A stretch of 64,000 bases of DNA from NCBI GenBank assembly GCA_029215795.1, contig JARDYH010000002.1, positions 271,878,310 through 271,942,309 of the forward strand, written 5' to 3'. The notes under the pieces are model-generated. The model was not told the origin of the DNA. It ran no database searches and saw only the letters and a program-made list of their open reading frames with translations. Origin of the DNA: Anniella stebbinsi. Its lineage: Eukaryota; Chordata; Lepidosauria; Squamata; Anniellidae. The stretch's first letter is position 1; each line of letters starts with the position of its first letter. The translations under genes were made by a program, and so were the position numbers. Shown here piece by piece: positions 10,655 to 22,678 of the stretch.

Positions 10655-11929
10655 TACTAATGCCTATCACAACTCCTAAAATCTAAACTCAACTCTAAAA
10701 ACATTTTCAAAGCCATCAACACCTACGCAATATCCATTCTCACATACTCATTTGGAATCATACACTGGTCACACACCAAACTTGAAGAAATAAACAGACT
10801 CAATCGCACTAAACTCACAAAACACCGCATGCTCCATCCCAACTCATGCATTGAAAGAACAACAATCAGCAGGAAAGAAGGAGGAAGAGGTCTGCTAGAC
10901 ATTAACACAATGCATGCTAAATAGATAAAATCACTCAGAGAATTCTTCCACACTAAAAACACCCCCATTCATAAAGTCATAGTAACAGCAGATAAAAATT
11001 ACACTCCACTCAACCTAGCACTATGAAATGAAGATCAAACACAACCACTTACACTCGCAGAGAAAAAAGAAAAATGGGCACAAAAAGTACTCCATGAAAG
11101 CACTACAGCATAATACGGAACCCACAAATAAACAAAGAACAATCATACAAATGGCTCAGGAAGGGTGAGCTATTTCCAGAAACAGAAGGATTCCTAATAG
11201 CTATACAGGATCAAGTTATAGCCACCAAGAACTACCAAAAATACATCATAAAATATAACAGTGTAACAACAGACCTATGCAGAAAATGCCATCAGTTCCA
11301 AGAAACAATAGACCATATAACAAGAGGATGTAAAATTTTGGCAGGAATGGACTATACAGACAGACACAATACAGCTGCAAAAATAATTCACCAACAACTG
11401 GCTTGGCCATCAAATTCAACCTTATCCAACAACCTACACCATACAATACATATTCACCTGAAACAATCTTGGAAAATGCACATAATAAAATATACTGGGA
11501 GAGAACAATTCATACCGACAAGACAATACCCTGCAACCGACTAGACATAACGGTCATAGACAAAAAAGAAAAACATGCATACCTCATCGACATAGCAATA
11601 CCGAATGACAAAAATGTTGTTGGAAAGGAAGAAGAAAAGAGAGACAAATATACACCACTGGCCATGGAAGTCAAAGAACTATGGCAATAGGAAAAGGTCA
11701 CAATTATTCCATTAGTCACATCAGTCACCGACATCACATCAAAAAATTATACAGAAAACTTCAGAAACTGGGCCTACCAAAATACATCCACACCAACATC
11801 CAGAAAGCAGTCATACTTAAAATATGCTCAATTGTCAGGAATTTCTGAATCTGTAAAAGACAACATGACTTGGCAAAGCCCATCACGTCCATCTAGAAAA
11901 ACCGCCATGAGTGAGTAAGAGATACAAAT

Positions 11930-11930
<1 letters not shown>
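10655..11930 (+). mobile_element. R4-type LINE, 3' half, decayed
   Basis: Reading across frames gives the C-terminal end of an R2/R4-like non-LTR retrotransposon protein. At 11272-11402 one frame contains a CCHC zinc-knuckle (C-x2-C-x8-H-x4-C, from CRKCHQFQ to TRGC) followed by YTDRHNTAAKIIHQQLAW. A shifted frame at 11403-11690 carries DITVIDKKEKHAYLIDIAIP, which I take to be the PD-(D/E)xK-like restriction-endonuclease region of this clade. The upstream part, with IHKVIVTADKNYTPLNLAL near 10970-11026, is broken by several stops. The element ends in a microsatellite. Known: R4 LINEs occur in lizards. Inferred: clade assignment, since the catalytic RT block is not present. Confidence 0.65.
11272..11690 (+). 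pseudogene. R4-like zinc-knuckle and endonuclease remnant
   Basis: This is the best-preserved coding piece of the 10655-11930 element. The zinc knuckle lies in the frame beginning at 11272, and the endonuclease block lies in the frame beginning at 11403, so at least one frameshift separates them. In the endonuclease block the expected proline of an R-P-D triplet reads leucine (NRLDITV), and the frame ends at 11690 after KYTPLAMEVKELWQ with a TAG. In the family this part nicks the DNA target; here it cannot be functional as read. Confidence 0.6.
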
Positions 11931-11963
<33 letters not shown>

Positions 11964-11965
11964 CA
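11931..11965. repeat. (AAC)n microsatellite
   Basis: Perfect ACA/AAC run that forms the 3' tail of the upstream R4-like copy and joins it to a second copy. Confidence 0.9.
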
Positions 11966-12257
11966 ATACACCACTGGTTATGGAAGTTGAAGAACTATGG
12001 CAACAGGAAAAGGTTACAGTTATTCCATTAGTCACAGAAAACCTTCAGAAACTGGGCCTACGAAAATAGATCCACAACAACATCCAGAAAGCATGAGTGA
12101 CTGCATGTGGATGTTGTCTGCTATGGATTATTCACAGCAGTCATACTTAAAACATGTACAATAGTCAGGAAATTTCTGAATCAGTAAAAGACAGCATGTC
12201 TTAGCAAAGCCCGTCAGATCCATCTAGAAAAAAACACCATGAGTGGGAAAAGAGATT
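11966..12257 (+). mobile_element. R4-type LINE, second 3' fragment
   Basis: Starts CAATACACCACTGGTTATGG, matching the upstream copy from about 11650, and ends at ATGAGTGGGAAAAGAG, matching the upstream end near 11915. An extra segment around 12090-12140 repeats part of the surrounding sequence. Probably a second insertion or a local duplication across the microsatellite. Confidence 0.6.
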
Positions 12258-12379
12258 TGTTTTTTAAAACAGTATTTGTTTTTTAAAAATGAGGAACCAC
12301 ATTTGCATAATATTTGCATATGTGGATCTATATATGTACAGAGTTAGAAGTGATTACTGCAATTGAGATAGAAATACAA

Positions 12380-12545
12380 TCTCTCTTACCGTAGCGTGGA
12401 ATATTGTGACCAGGTGACTGGCGTGCCTTGCTCCGTCTGCTGTCCGGGTGCTGCTGATGAGGAACTTCCAGCCCTCCCTTCTTCTAGTTTTCTAACCTGG
12501 ACTTGGGCCTGACAGATTGTACTTCAAAGAGAGGACCATGAAAAG
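12380..12545 (-). repeat. dispersed repeat (GTGACCAGGTGAC type)
   Basis: Shares TGTGACCAGGTGAC and TTGCTC blocks with 52876-53095, which ends AGAGGACACATGGCCATCCTAG. A third, inverted relative is at 51362-51490 (GAGTGGCCAAGTGTCCTAC). Likely an old DNA-transposon relic. Confidence 0.45.
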
Positions 12546-14218
12546 TGGGATAGCTAAGGGCTTGATAGGGCTGCTTGATAGCAATTGTTTTAGTACGTTA
12601 TTGATTTGGTTTTAATCATACTGTTTGGCTTTTATTAGATATCACGAGATGAAGGGCGCAATTCTATTTGGATGGCTGTAAGCCTCCAAACTTGGATGCA
12701 AAGAATGGAGGAATGTCGGAGGCAATCTTTGCCTCTGTGCTCCTCCTGCTCTGCATTTTGGCTAGGCAGGAGGGAAGGAGGATGGGGAAGCTCGAGGATA
12801 TATCATAAGCTGGCCAATCCTGTCCCCTCTTTCCCTACTCACTGCCATACATGGGTCACATGCTGAGGCCCTCACCCCTGCAGGAGATCCAGTGCCCACT
12901 CCTGAAGCCTGTTTGCCCTCTGCTTACCTTTCCCTTTGTGCTAGCAAATGGAAAATGACCACAGCAAGGGTGAGGAGAGCCCTCTTATGGATAGGGACTC
13001 ACTGTAAGCATCTTGCCCAAGGACCCCCTGACAAGCAAAACCGGCAGCAAAAACATGCAAGAAAAGAAACAGTCTTCTAAGCAAACTCCAGAGTGTTCTG
13101 TGGAAGGGCAGCTCTTTGAACCCTCTCTGAACCCTCCTTTAGCTTTGATGAAGTTCTAATAACCTTTTGAGTCAGCTACAAACTTGTTAACAGACTTGAG
13201 GAGGAACAGGACTTTCACCCTTTGTTTTGGTGTGGGCTTTTTTGGGGGGACGGGGTATAATTTTCAGCATTTATAGTGTTACAAGGATGACATTTTTTAT
13301 GTAGAATTCATATTTTATTCTGTTCCACATAAAAATGAAAGCGTGGACAAATGAACAACTTTTAAAGCCCTGCTGAAACCATGAAAAATGGCGCAGTCCC
13401 GACCTCCGATATTTGTTTCTTTGAGGACTTATCTGCAAATGCACAGCTCTTCCACAATGCCCTATAAATTAGAAGCGCTGATGGTTTGTGTCTGTGCATT
13501 GGACAAGCCAATTCTCCTCCCCCCCCCCCACCGCCCCAACAATGAGCAAAGCTCCCTCCCCTTTCTGTCCTCACGTTTTCATCTGTCAGATTCAAACAAA
13601 CCGCTGAGTATGGCATAAATCCCAGAGGAGACAGAAAGAGATGTTCAAAACTGCTTCAAAAACATGGTCGTTCGTGCATAAAAGGCCTGTAAATGTTAAT
13701 CACCACATAATTCAGCTGAGTAGAGAGTGACAATAATGTAATGGTGTAGGAAAGATGGCGATCAAGTGTAGAACAGAGTCCTTCAGATGCTTATTTTTTA
13801 TGGATGATTTTTGTGGCATATATTTTTTTCCACCCAACCTCTCACTTTCTTCATGCCCTTTTTGTCCATCAAGCTGTTTGATTTTGTTGCTCTTCTTATC
13901 ACCAGTTGCCACAGTACTTTCTGATAGTGCTTTTCTTTTTCTAGAGAGTCCTAGGAAATTCATTTTTTTTCAAAAAGATGTTGCCAGTAGTACTTTTTTA
14001 AAAAAAAAAATTGAGAGGAGGTATTGGGTGAAAGAAGGGCATTTAAAAACATCTGAATAGATGCTTTTGTGTGGTCTTGGGTTCCAAGTAGATGGTATTT
14101 TTTTCGTCAGAAAGCCGAAGGCAGTTTGAAAACAGCATCACCATTCATCCCACTTTTGCTTCTAGTAATGTGCTCCATTCAGATGTTTTACCTGCACATT
14201 CTCCCAACGTGTGAATGG
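12546..14218. other. unassigned sequence
   Basis: 12640-12900 has G/C-rich blocks similar to 2700-3190. A poly-C run is at 13520-13530. The 13610-14100 part looks unique. No exon recognised. Confidence 0.35.
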
Positions 14219-14226
14219 GGTTGCAC
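14219..14226. repeat. 8-bp target-site duplication, left
   Basis: GGTTGCAC, repeated exactly at 14546-14553 around the MITE at 14227-14545. Confidence 0.9.
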
Positions 14227-14545
14227 TAGGCTGACCATATGAAAAGGAGGACAGGGCTCCTATAACTTTAACAGTTGTAGAGAAAAGGGAATTTCAGCTG
14301 GTGTTATTTGTATGCAATTAGTTCCTGGTGAAATTCCCTCTTCATCACAACAGTTAAAGTTGCAGGGGCCCTGCCTTCTTTTGTATATGTTACTCTAGTA
14401 TAGTGCCTGCAACTTTAACTGTTGTGATGACAAGGGAATTTCACCAGGGACTAATTGCATACAAATGACACTGGATGAAATTCCCTTTTCTCTACAACTG
14501 TTAAAGTTACAGGAGCTCTGTCCTCCTTTTCATATGGTCAGCCTA
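14227..14545 (+). mobile_element. hAT-like foldback MITE-1, full length
   Basis: 319 bp with termini TAGGCTGACCATATG and CATATGGTCAGCCTA flanked by a perfect 8-bp duplication (GGTTGCAC). The TAGGG-like terminus and 8-bp duplication are typical of the hAT superfamily. The two arms are near-perfect reverse complements. The loop holds an extra internal terminus: GGGGCCCTGCC then GTATATGTTACTCTAG at about 14366-14399, homologous to the outer end in reverse. One arm is thus itself a weak inverted repeat. No open frame; it must depend on a transposase encoded elsewhere. At least 15 full or partial copies lie in this window. Confidence 0.9.
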
Positions 14546-14849
14546 GGTTGCACTGACTAGCCGAACCCTTGATGTCTCATATCCTGACTAGTCATGCCCC
14601 TTGGAATCTGTGCAAATGTCTGTAGACATGGAGCCTTTGCATATACAATTGTATGTTCAAACTCTTCCATGCGAGCTACAACACTGTATGAAAGTTCTGT
14701 CCTTCCAAACATTCACTGGCACACACAGAATTTTGAGGGCATGGCTATTTGATGTGGTCTTGTTCACACACTGGGGTAATGCATGAGTAAAACTTCTGAA
14801 TAGGGCTTCTGCAAGGCAGCTGATGACAATATTCTGCCTTCGAGGCACC

Positions 14850-15300
14850 AGTCACAACCAGATGAAAGGCACCTTCCGATGGGTTGTTCTCTGGGCACTT
14901 ATAAGCCCTGAACTCGGAGGCTTATGAGTATCCTATGCAGAGAGGCAGGCGCCTTGAACTTACTTCTCTGCATTTTAGCTAGATGGGTGATTTCGCCTGT
15001 CTAGCACAGACTTTGGGGAGGGGGAGGGAAGGAGGTTGGGGAGAGCATATGAAAAATTGTAGGACTGCCCCCCTGGTCTCCTCCACTCTGCTCCCTTCCA
15101 CTGGGAATGCCCCCTTCTTCCCATCTCTGTGCCCCACTTTATGAGTGTGACGAGGTAACCAGTGCGGTTCTTTCTCTGGGGAAGGGGCGGGGAGTGCAGT
15201 TTCCTGGCTCTGACCTCAGAGCCAGGAAACTAAAAAATCCTGTGTCCCCCCAGATGCTGTCTAGGGGACAAAGGATTGCTCCCTTCACGTTCACTTCATA
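14850..15300. repeat. G/C-rich dispersed repeat, possible
   Basis: CTCTGCATTTTAGCTAGATGG, GTCTAGCA and GGGAGGGAAGGAGGTTGGGG blocks match 2700-3190 on the opposite strand. CAGTTTCCTGGCTCTGA pairs with TCAGAGCCAGGAAACT at about 15198-15231, a tight hairpin. Confidence 0.4.
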
Positions 15301-17424
15301 AACCGTTTTATCTAGGTTTAGGTGAATATTAGAGTGGTCTCGTATAGTTAGCTAGAATTCCTTTGACAAAGGAGAGACAGTTAATGCATTCCACTTCTGG
15401 CACTAGACTTGTAATTCCACTTTGGAAAATAAAGCCGTCTTGCATATTTTCTTCTTTGTTAGCCCATCTTACATGTTTCCCACAATTGCATCACCCTAAA
15501 GATGTTTAAGGTTTTGCTTTAATTTTAGAAGAATTTCCTAAGGAAGAAAATTAAATGCTTAAATTGCTTTTCTTTCTTTCTTTTTTAAAAATAATTTTCA
15601 TATTAACTTTCCCCCCTCTCATTTGGTATGGCACAAGTTCATAGAGAGAACTGGGACTGGAATCATAATGGAAGATGTTTAATGTGTAGTGGTTCATATT
15701 TCTCTATTAATGAATTTTCCAAACAGTTTTTTAAAAAACCATTTTCCTTTGGATTAGGGAGTGGGGTGCAGAGGGAAAATGTTCTGCTTGAAGATATTTT
15801 TTCCTCATGATCTGTTTGAAGAAAGCTTCCTTCCATATATTTGAAACACTGTTTACTTCTTTGTTTTCCCTCTGCACTGATCTGTGTATATACCTGCCAA
15901 TTTAGGATAACTTTTCATGCATTTGACTCTAGTCCATGAAAGCTTATGCCCTCATAAGTGTGTTTGTCTCTAAGCTGCTACTGAACTCTTTGTTATTTTC
16001 CTTCCATACGTTACAGCAATGCTCCATCCTGATTCTTCCTTTGATATCAAACATTCATAAAAGGATTGATTCTATGGATTTATCTGGTGGCTAATTGTTT
16101 CCTGCTGGAATCCACTGAATGATTTATTAATAACTGCTGCTGTTAATGTGCAAGGACTGTAAGTAGTGGTTTTTTAATTATTATTTTAAAGAATACTGTT
16201 TTGTCCTGCCTTATAGTAGGGCTGCATTGTAGCAGGACCTATTGGATGGATGGATCTGTAATTCCTGTGGTTACACTGAACTTGGCCATTTATGCAATGT
16301 GCTGATCTGCATGACCATGAATCAGAAATATGCAACGATCCAGCCTTAGCTAAATGGATTGTTCTATGCCCAGATTTCATAGATGTCCCAACTACAGCAA
16401 GCATTTTACATATGGATGCCTATAAGAAATCCCTAGGATGTTTAGTAATTTTAGGAAGTAACTCCTGAGAATCACACCAATTGTGGATTCCTGTTTTTAT
16501 TAATGGATGAAAATCTATTATAATAAAATAATGATCTCTAACTAGTGAGTGGGTACTAATACTGAAATATTTACAGGACTACCCCTGTGAGATAGTGCTC
16601 AACACTGAATTAAGTTTTGATCTAGGCAGAACAAAGAATTATGACATTTATTGGATTTTTTCCTAAAAGACCTTGGCATTTGGTTTTGGGTGTGTGTGTT
16701 TGTATATGAGGTAGCTTCCAGACATCGAAAGAAATGGTAAAGACATGCTAACGCTGACTCCCCTCCCCACCAACTTGCTAACGCTGACTCCCCTCCCCAC
16801 CAACTAAGTATGTAATGCAAACGATCCATCACTTTCCGATAGTGTTTGTCATCCAAAATGCTAATCAGTGGGTCTCTCTTAACCAACTCTGGATGGTGAT
16901 GGGTCAGTGTCCTAAATGAAATTGATGGATGGTAAAACAGGAAAGCAAGAAGGAAGCACTTCCTTGCACAATGCATGACTAATTTATGCAATCCACGTTG
17001 CCACAACATACATACAATGTTGGATACTTGCTTAAGATGGCTTTAAAATGGATTAGACAATTTTATGGAGGACAGTTCCATCAATGGCCATTAACTGTAA
17101 TAGCTAAAAACGGAACCTCCACATCTAGATATAATTATGGTGCCAATGCCCATAATTACTTACCTAGTTCCAAATGTGAATATGTACCTCTCATAAGGCT
17201 TGGGCTATTCTCAGGCTTTAATGGTGCAGCTAGATAATTTTAGACCCTGGACTTCATGATCTTATGGTGGAACCCTTTAGATGGCCATGCACATTGCGTC
17301 AGTTGTGAAGCACACAACCAACTTTTCTCTTCCCGTCCTCCAACTGTCATGCCATGCATTAAACCTGCTTCTACATTCCTGACATGTTAGAACAACAAGA
17401 ACAGCAACAAAACTAGTTTCCTAC

Positions 17425-17427
<3 letters not shown>
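15301..17427. other. unassigned, mostly unique sequence
   Basis: A repeat-end fragment with CTAGTCCATGAAAGCTTATG lies near 15930-15950. A perfect 30-bp tandem duplication lies at 16747-16806. Otherwise nothing recognised. Confidence 0.35.
16747..16806. repeat. 30-bp tandem duplication
   Basis: Two adjacent copies of a unit beginning GCTAACGCTGACTCCCC; they differ only at the last base. Confidence 0.85.
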
Positions 17428-17459
<32 letters not shown>

Positions 17460-17466
17460 CCATCAT
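17428..17466. repeat. (ATC)n microsatellite
   Basis: About twelve CAT/ATC units with one interruption. Confidence 0.9.
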
Positions 17467-17630
17467 CAAACCTATGTACACCAGTTGCTGGGGAGCATGG
17501 ACTATAGGGTGCTGTTGCATACATGTCCTACTTGTGGGTTCCTGGTCAGCAGCTGATTGGCCACTGTGTGAAGAGAGTACTGGACTAGATGGACCCTTGG
17601 TCTGATCCAGCATGGCTCTTACGTTCTTAT
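17467..17630 (+). mobile_element. CR1 LINE 3' end
   Basis: 3' UTR motifs ACCAGTTGCTGGGGAGCATG, GGACTAGATGGACCCTTGG and TCTGATCCAGCATGGCTCTT, ending in the TTCTTAT tail typical of CR1. Severely 5'-truncated. Compare 36427-36620. Confidence 0.85.
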
Positions 17631-19010
17631 CATCATCATTTGAGCATGTGCAATTACGCATTTTAATTTCACTTAAACCATAGCATCATCATGACTACAG
17701 GAATAAAATAGGGCTTGTTTCTGCTGTCCTGATGCTGTCATCACCTGCCACTCTTTGGGTGGTTCTTGGGGGGTCTGGGCAGCTAGATTTAGGCCCAAGG
17801 TCCAGCCCTAGCCACACCACTGTTGGGTTTGGCACATAAAATGACACTTGATGAGCTTCTGCTTAGACATGGTCAGTATATGCCAGCAGCTCTGTAGGAA
17901 TATGTAGAAATCTTTTTTAATGTCAACGCACTCAGAAACTTATGGATTGCTGTGAGACATTTGCACATTGAACTGAATGCCCATATTGGTGGGAGTGGGA
18001 TTGTGTCCACTCATGTCTGCTGCTAGGCCTGCCCACATCCTACATGTGCATTCAGGTGAATGTGTGAAAAGGCATTCTTGCACGCAGGCTTTGTTTGTGC
18101 AGTCATGACTCTGTTGATTGGGGTCTGCAATTGGTTGGACACAGCCAACATGTATACAGTTTGGGTATATGTACATTCTTCCACACTTTCATTCCAGTGC
18201 ACATATTGGGTGGAGGTGGGTGCAGCAAGTGGGCATGATCTCATTCCCCTCCTTTATGGATGTTCAGTTTAATGTGTGAAAGGTGCTTAGGTGAACTTCA
18301 AAGCCAGCTACATGTAGGCACATGTTGTAAACTTAGTTAATATTAAACAAGAACAACAACCTTGCTCTTGTCAAAAGTCTTGTTGATTGCTATGGAATTA
18401 AAGGCCTTATTCAGGCTTTCCCTAAAATACTCACCCCAACACATCAGCAGGACCACATGAAATAGCTGCTCCCCTGACATCATGCACATCACATAGCTCC
18501 TACACCTGACATCCATATGTACAGTGAACACATCTATAGGTAAGGGAGGTTGCACATTCAGCTATAGATGGAAAAGCTCCTCCCTGCAGACACATGGATG
18601 TCAGGGGAGGAGCTATATGATGTGTGTGACTTTGGGGGTGGAGGTAGTTAGCATAGCCTCATCCCAGCTCATGTGTTAGGTAAGTACGTTAACACCCAAA
18701 TAAGACTTGTGTCAGTTACAACACCAGCTGCTTTGAAAGGCTACAGAGTTCTTAGTTCATGCTTTACTTTGTGTGTGTGTGTGTTTTGAATTTCTAAGTG
18801 GCTGTCTGCCATGGCTGGTGCTAGGAACCACAATCCCCTGGGGGGAATATAGTAAGGCGCACATGTGCACCACCAGCCATTACATGCCAGGAAACTCTTG
18901 GAAAAGAAATGAGCTTTTTCCAATAATTGTTTGAGAGAGCTTGTAAAAGGATAAGCCAATTCCAAATCCCATTGTTTGAGGGTCTCATCGAGTTCTTACA
19001 TAAACAGCAA
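17631..19010. other. unassigned sequence
   Basis: Nothing recognised. GGAGCTATATGATGTG and its near inverse CATCACATAGCTCC around 18485-18620 hint at another foldback. Confidence 0.3.
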
Positions 19011-19160
19011 GAGCCTATCTACATTACTGCTTTAAAATGGTTAAAAATGGTTTAAAATGGTTTATAACAGTTTTGAGAACTGTTGGGGCCCAGGACACAC
19101 ACCATATACAGTTTTCAAAATGTTTTCAAAGTGTTTTATCCTGCATGTGTAGATAGGCTC
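19011..19160. mobile_element. MITE, ATCTACAC-ended family, complete
   Basis: Termini GAGCCTATCTACAT and TGTGTAGATAGGCTC are inverted repeats. The core GGGGCCCAGGACACAC is that of the family. A possible 3-bp duplication (CAA) flanks it at 19008-19010 and 19161-19163, so the superfamily is uncertain. Confidence 0.7.
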
Positions 19161-19163
19161 CAA

Positions 19164-21660
19164 GTCTCTAATGGCTGTTGAAAATTTCCAACCAGGCCAT
19201 GATGGAGGGAGCCATCTCCTCAGAAACTGGGTGGCTGTCACTGGAGAAAGAGAACCAAACCAGGCATTACTTTAAATGTGTGCCTAGCAGCTATGTCTTC
19301 GTTTTACTCCCCATGTTAGGTTCCTCATCTGGATTGGGGAGCCTGTACGTACTCGAGAGTAAACATGAGACGGCATCAGGGAAGACGTATCTGCTAGACA
19401 TTTAAAGTAATATCTGTTTTGGTCCCGTTGGCTAGACCTTTGCTCTGATGGGCAAGATAATTGTTACACTCTTAAATGAGTTCGGGATTTGGTCATGTGA
19501 AGGCTTCTGCAAAAGAGACAAACCCATCAGGAAAAACGATTAAATGTAATCTCTTGCAAAACAACTGTAATCAGGATGGACATTACACTAATCTCCAGAG
19601 AAACAGGTCTGGCAGATTTCTGTCTGGATCCGATCATGCCTCAGAAATACTTCTATCTCTTGTCATCTCACAAGTTTGACACACACACATGGACTCTTTT
19701 GCTCAACAATTAAAGGTTCCATGTTCTAAGTCATCCATATTCTAAGTAGTCCTGCCAAAGCCACAAATCCCTTTGCTTTTCCATCCTGTACTCATAACAT
19801 TGGCACAGTTATTATTGTGAGGCATAAAAAGGCAGAGAATAATAACAGCAAATTTTCTTGAACAACATTTTGCTTTTTCACAATTTAAGCTTGAATGGAT
19901 CTCAGTGCAGGCCTTCATGGAATATTGGTGTCTAACCCTCCTGACATCTGAAATGGTGGCCCCTGCAGAAAGAAAATAAATACTGTATCAAGATTAAGCA
20001 CTTAATCTTGAAAGAATTTCACCTGTGGAAGAGACTGAAAGTTATTTTCCCACTGCTGTACTAGTATTGATATTGATGTGCATAGACACTTTGTATTGCT
20101 TTGGGTACATGAAATATGAGTTATGATGGGGTGGGGGGTTGGATCCAGATTTTAGTGTGAGCAAGTGAGCTGGCAGAAGTGGATTTCTCCACCCAATCCT
20201 TCCCATGGTAGCCCCTCCCCAGCCCATTGAAAATGCTACACAGAAAGTATGGGGGGGGAAGGGGGACTCCTTCCATGAGTTAGCTCTTCCTCATGCAGAA
20301 AGTCCTTTTCTCACACAGAAGACAGGTCCCAGATCCATCCCATGGTAAAGAACCATTTCCATGTTTCAATGTTCAGTATATATGTTGTAAATGGCAAGGG
20401 TGTTTAAGTGTTACATTTTTGACCATGATGCAATCTGCTTTGAACCTCTTGGAGATGAGACGTTTGAAAATAAAATGAATGCTGGTGTAAACTCTTGCCT
20501 GAGTAAGTAGCATCTTGACATCATGAACTTTGTGAACTTTGAACCCTTAGTTTTGGATGGGATGACATGAGACAAGGTGGAAGGAAATCAAGTCTGGTCA
20601 AATTTACATCTTTGGAACCCATCCACTCAGTCAACTTTTACTCAATTTTACTCAGCTCACTGAAGCAGTAAATACATTTCCCCCCTTCAGTAGGCATGAC
20701 CTTAGATGCTACATGTGAATGTTTTCTCTTCATTTGGGCTACGAGCCCCTTTTCCAGTTCACTGATCTCTTGAGTGCACCGAAGTTACTGAGACAGATCT
20801 GCAGGTCTTTGCCATGATGTGACTTATGATATTGACACTTCCAAGTCTGAAATCCTGTTACAACAATGACTTGAGCTTGAATGATCAAAATAGATCTAAG
20901 TAGACTAAGCTAAGCTGGTCATTCTTGGGTTCGTTTTAAATACTTTATGTCATCCGTGATGCATGGTTTGAGAGTTATCAGAGTTAATAATATAAAACAG
21001 AGCTAGTTGCCTTGGCAGCTCCTCCGATAGGCAGCTTGATGGAGTCTCTGTTAAGGCTTCAGAAAATAAATCGATTAGACCCAATCCTCATTGTGTTTTC
21101 TGTTTGTTTGTTCAATATGGGCTTGTAATATGAAAATAGGAAAGGTAGGTGTCATTTACTGAAAACTTCTTGAGCTTAAGAAACAGTGTATGTTTTTAAA
21201 TAAATACAAATATAAAGAAAATATTATTGAAATGTTACATTTATATCCTGCCTTTCCTCCAGGGAACTCAGTGAAGCATACATAAGGTTCCCTCAGGCAG
21301 TCTCTTATTCAGCCATTCATGTAGTGTGTAGTTGAAGGCTAGTGTTTAATTTACTCTAGTGTAAATGTCTGTGGCCCTAATTTAGATGTACACACTAGGA
21401 GGGGAGGGTTAAACTTTCATTCACTGTTCCCCCTCCCCCCAAATCCTCCTGCCTTGCAGAGGGTTTAAAAAAGAAAAAAAAACTCACCTCCATCGATGCC
21501 AATGGAGATTCCTCCCTTTTAACTCCCTCTGTGGAGGAGATTTCAAGAAAAAATGGTGATGGGGGAGAGGTTTGATCCTCCCCTCCCAAGTGTGTGGTGA
21601 ACCCAATGTAAATTGCAGCCATGCATGCTTACACTACAGTAAATGAAAAGGCAAGCTTCA
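19164..21660. other. unassigned, mostly unique sequence
   Basis: No exon or repeat confidently recognised. 19470-19680 has balanced composition and no repeat signature and might be conserved noncoding DNA. GGTTGGATCCAGATTTTAG at 20137-20156 resembles the start of the 2700-3190 repeat. Confidence 0.3.
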
Positions 21661-21855
21661 GCTACAGTATCAGAGGCAGTAAGCTTATATACAGCAGTTG
21701 CTGGGGAACATGGGCAGGAGGGTGCTGTTGCATCATGTTCTGCTTGTGGGATCCTGGTAGACACTGTGTGAACAGAGTGCTAGACTAGATGGACCCATGG
21801 TCTGATCCAGCATGGCATGTCTTATGTCCACTATGTCCACTATGTCCACTATGCA
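21661..21855 (+). mobile_element. CR1 LINE 3' end with 9-bp repeat tail
   Basis: Contains ATCAGAGGCAGTAAGC, GCAGTTGCTGGGGAACATGG and CTAGATGGACCCATGG. The tail is an unusual TATGTCCAC repeat (about 3.5 units, 21825-21853) instead of the usual TTCTTATG. Confidence 0.8.
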
Positions 21856-22678
21856 ATTAGTGTAACATGTAGTTTGGCTTCAAACATCGACCTGCTTAAT
21901 CTTCTAAGATTGACTGGTTGAAGGTTTGCTCAAGAAGATGTACTGCTGAGATAAAATGTCTGGATATATAACACTGCTATACTGAACAGTGAGCTTTGGA
22001 TACGTTATGAAACAGTGGGTTGGATCCAGACTGGACTAAATGCTTATCCAGTGAATCACAAAGCAATACCAAGTCTTAGTGAAAAAAGCTAAGCCTAAAC
22101 CTTGGGAGCTTAGAAATGTTGTGCAGTATTGCTCTTGGAGAAGCAAGCTGATTTGCAATCTGTTCACACGCGTCTTAAACGCACCCTGGTTGGCATTCAT
22201 TTTAATGAAGCACCAGAGAACCCGAAGCAAATATTTAACAGTAGTCACTGCAGCCAGGGGACCAATAAATAGATGGCATTGTAAACTGAAATGCTGTAAA
22301 GATTTGAAATCAGGCATGGAATAGGAAAGGTAATGGCATCCCGCAGAGGATCAAAGATATTCATGTGGCTCATTCCACAGATTTTATGACAACCATTTAA
22401 TTTTTTAAGTAACTGGAATGAACTACATTCTCCCCATAAGCTTGCTATATTTCTAAGGTAAGTTGTAACATTTAATGTAAAGAGCATTTACTAAGTGATG
22501 TATTTAGACAAGAGCTGTATAACCTCATGACCTGTCTCAGGAACATTTTTTTAAAAAATAGCATTGCTCTGGTGTATGCATTTGTGTCCTATAGTTTTCC
22601 TGGGAGCAATTCAAGGCACTAGCTTTCACAGCATCAATGAACTAGATGTGATGCTTAATGGGTTACTGGGAACTCTAC
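21856..22678. other. unassigned sequence
   Basis: Nothing recognised. 22000-22400 appears unique. Confidence 0.35.
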
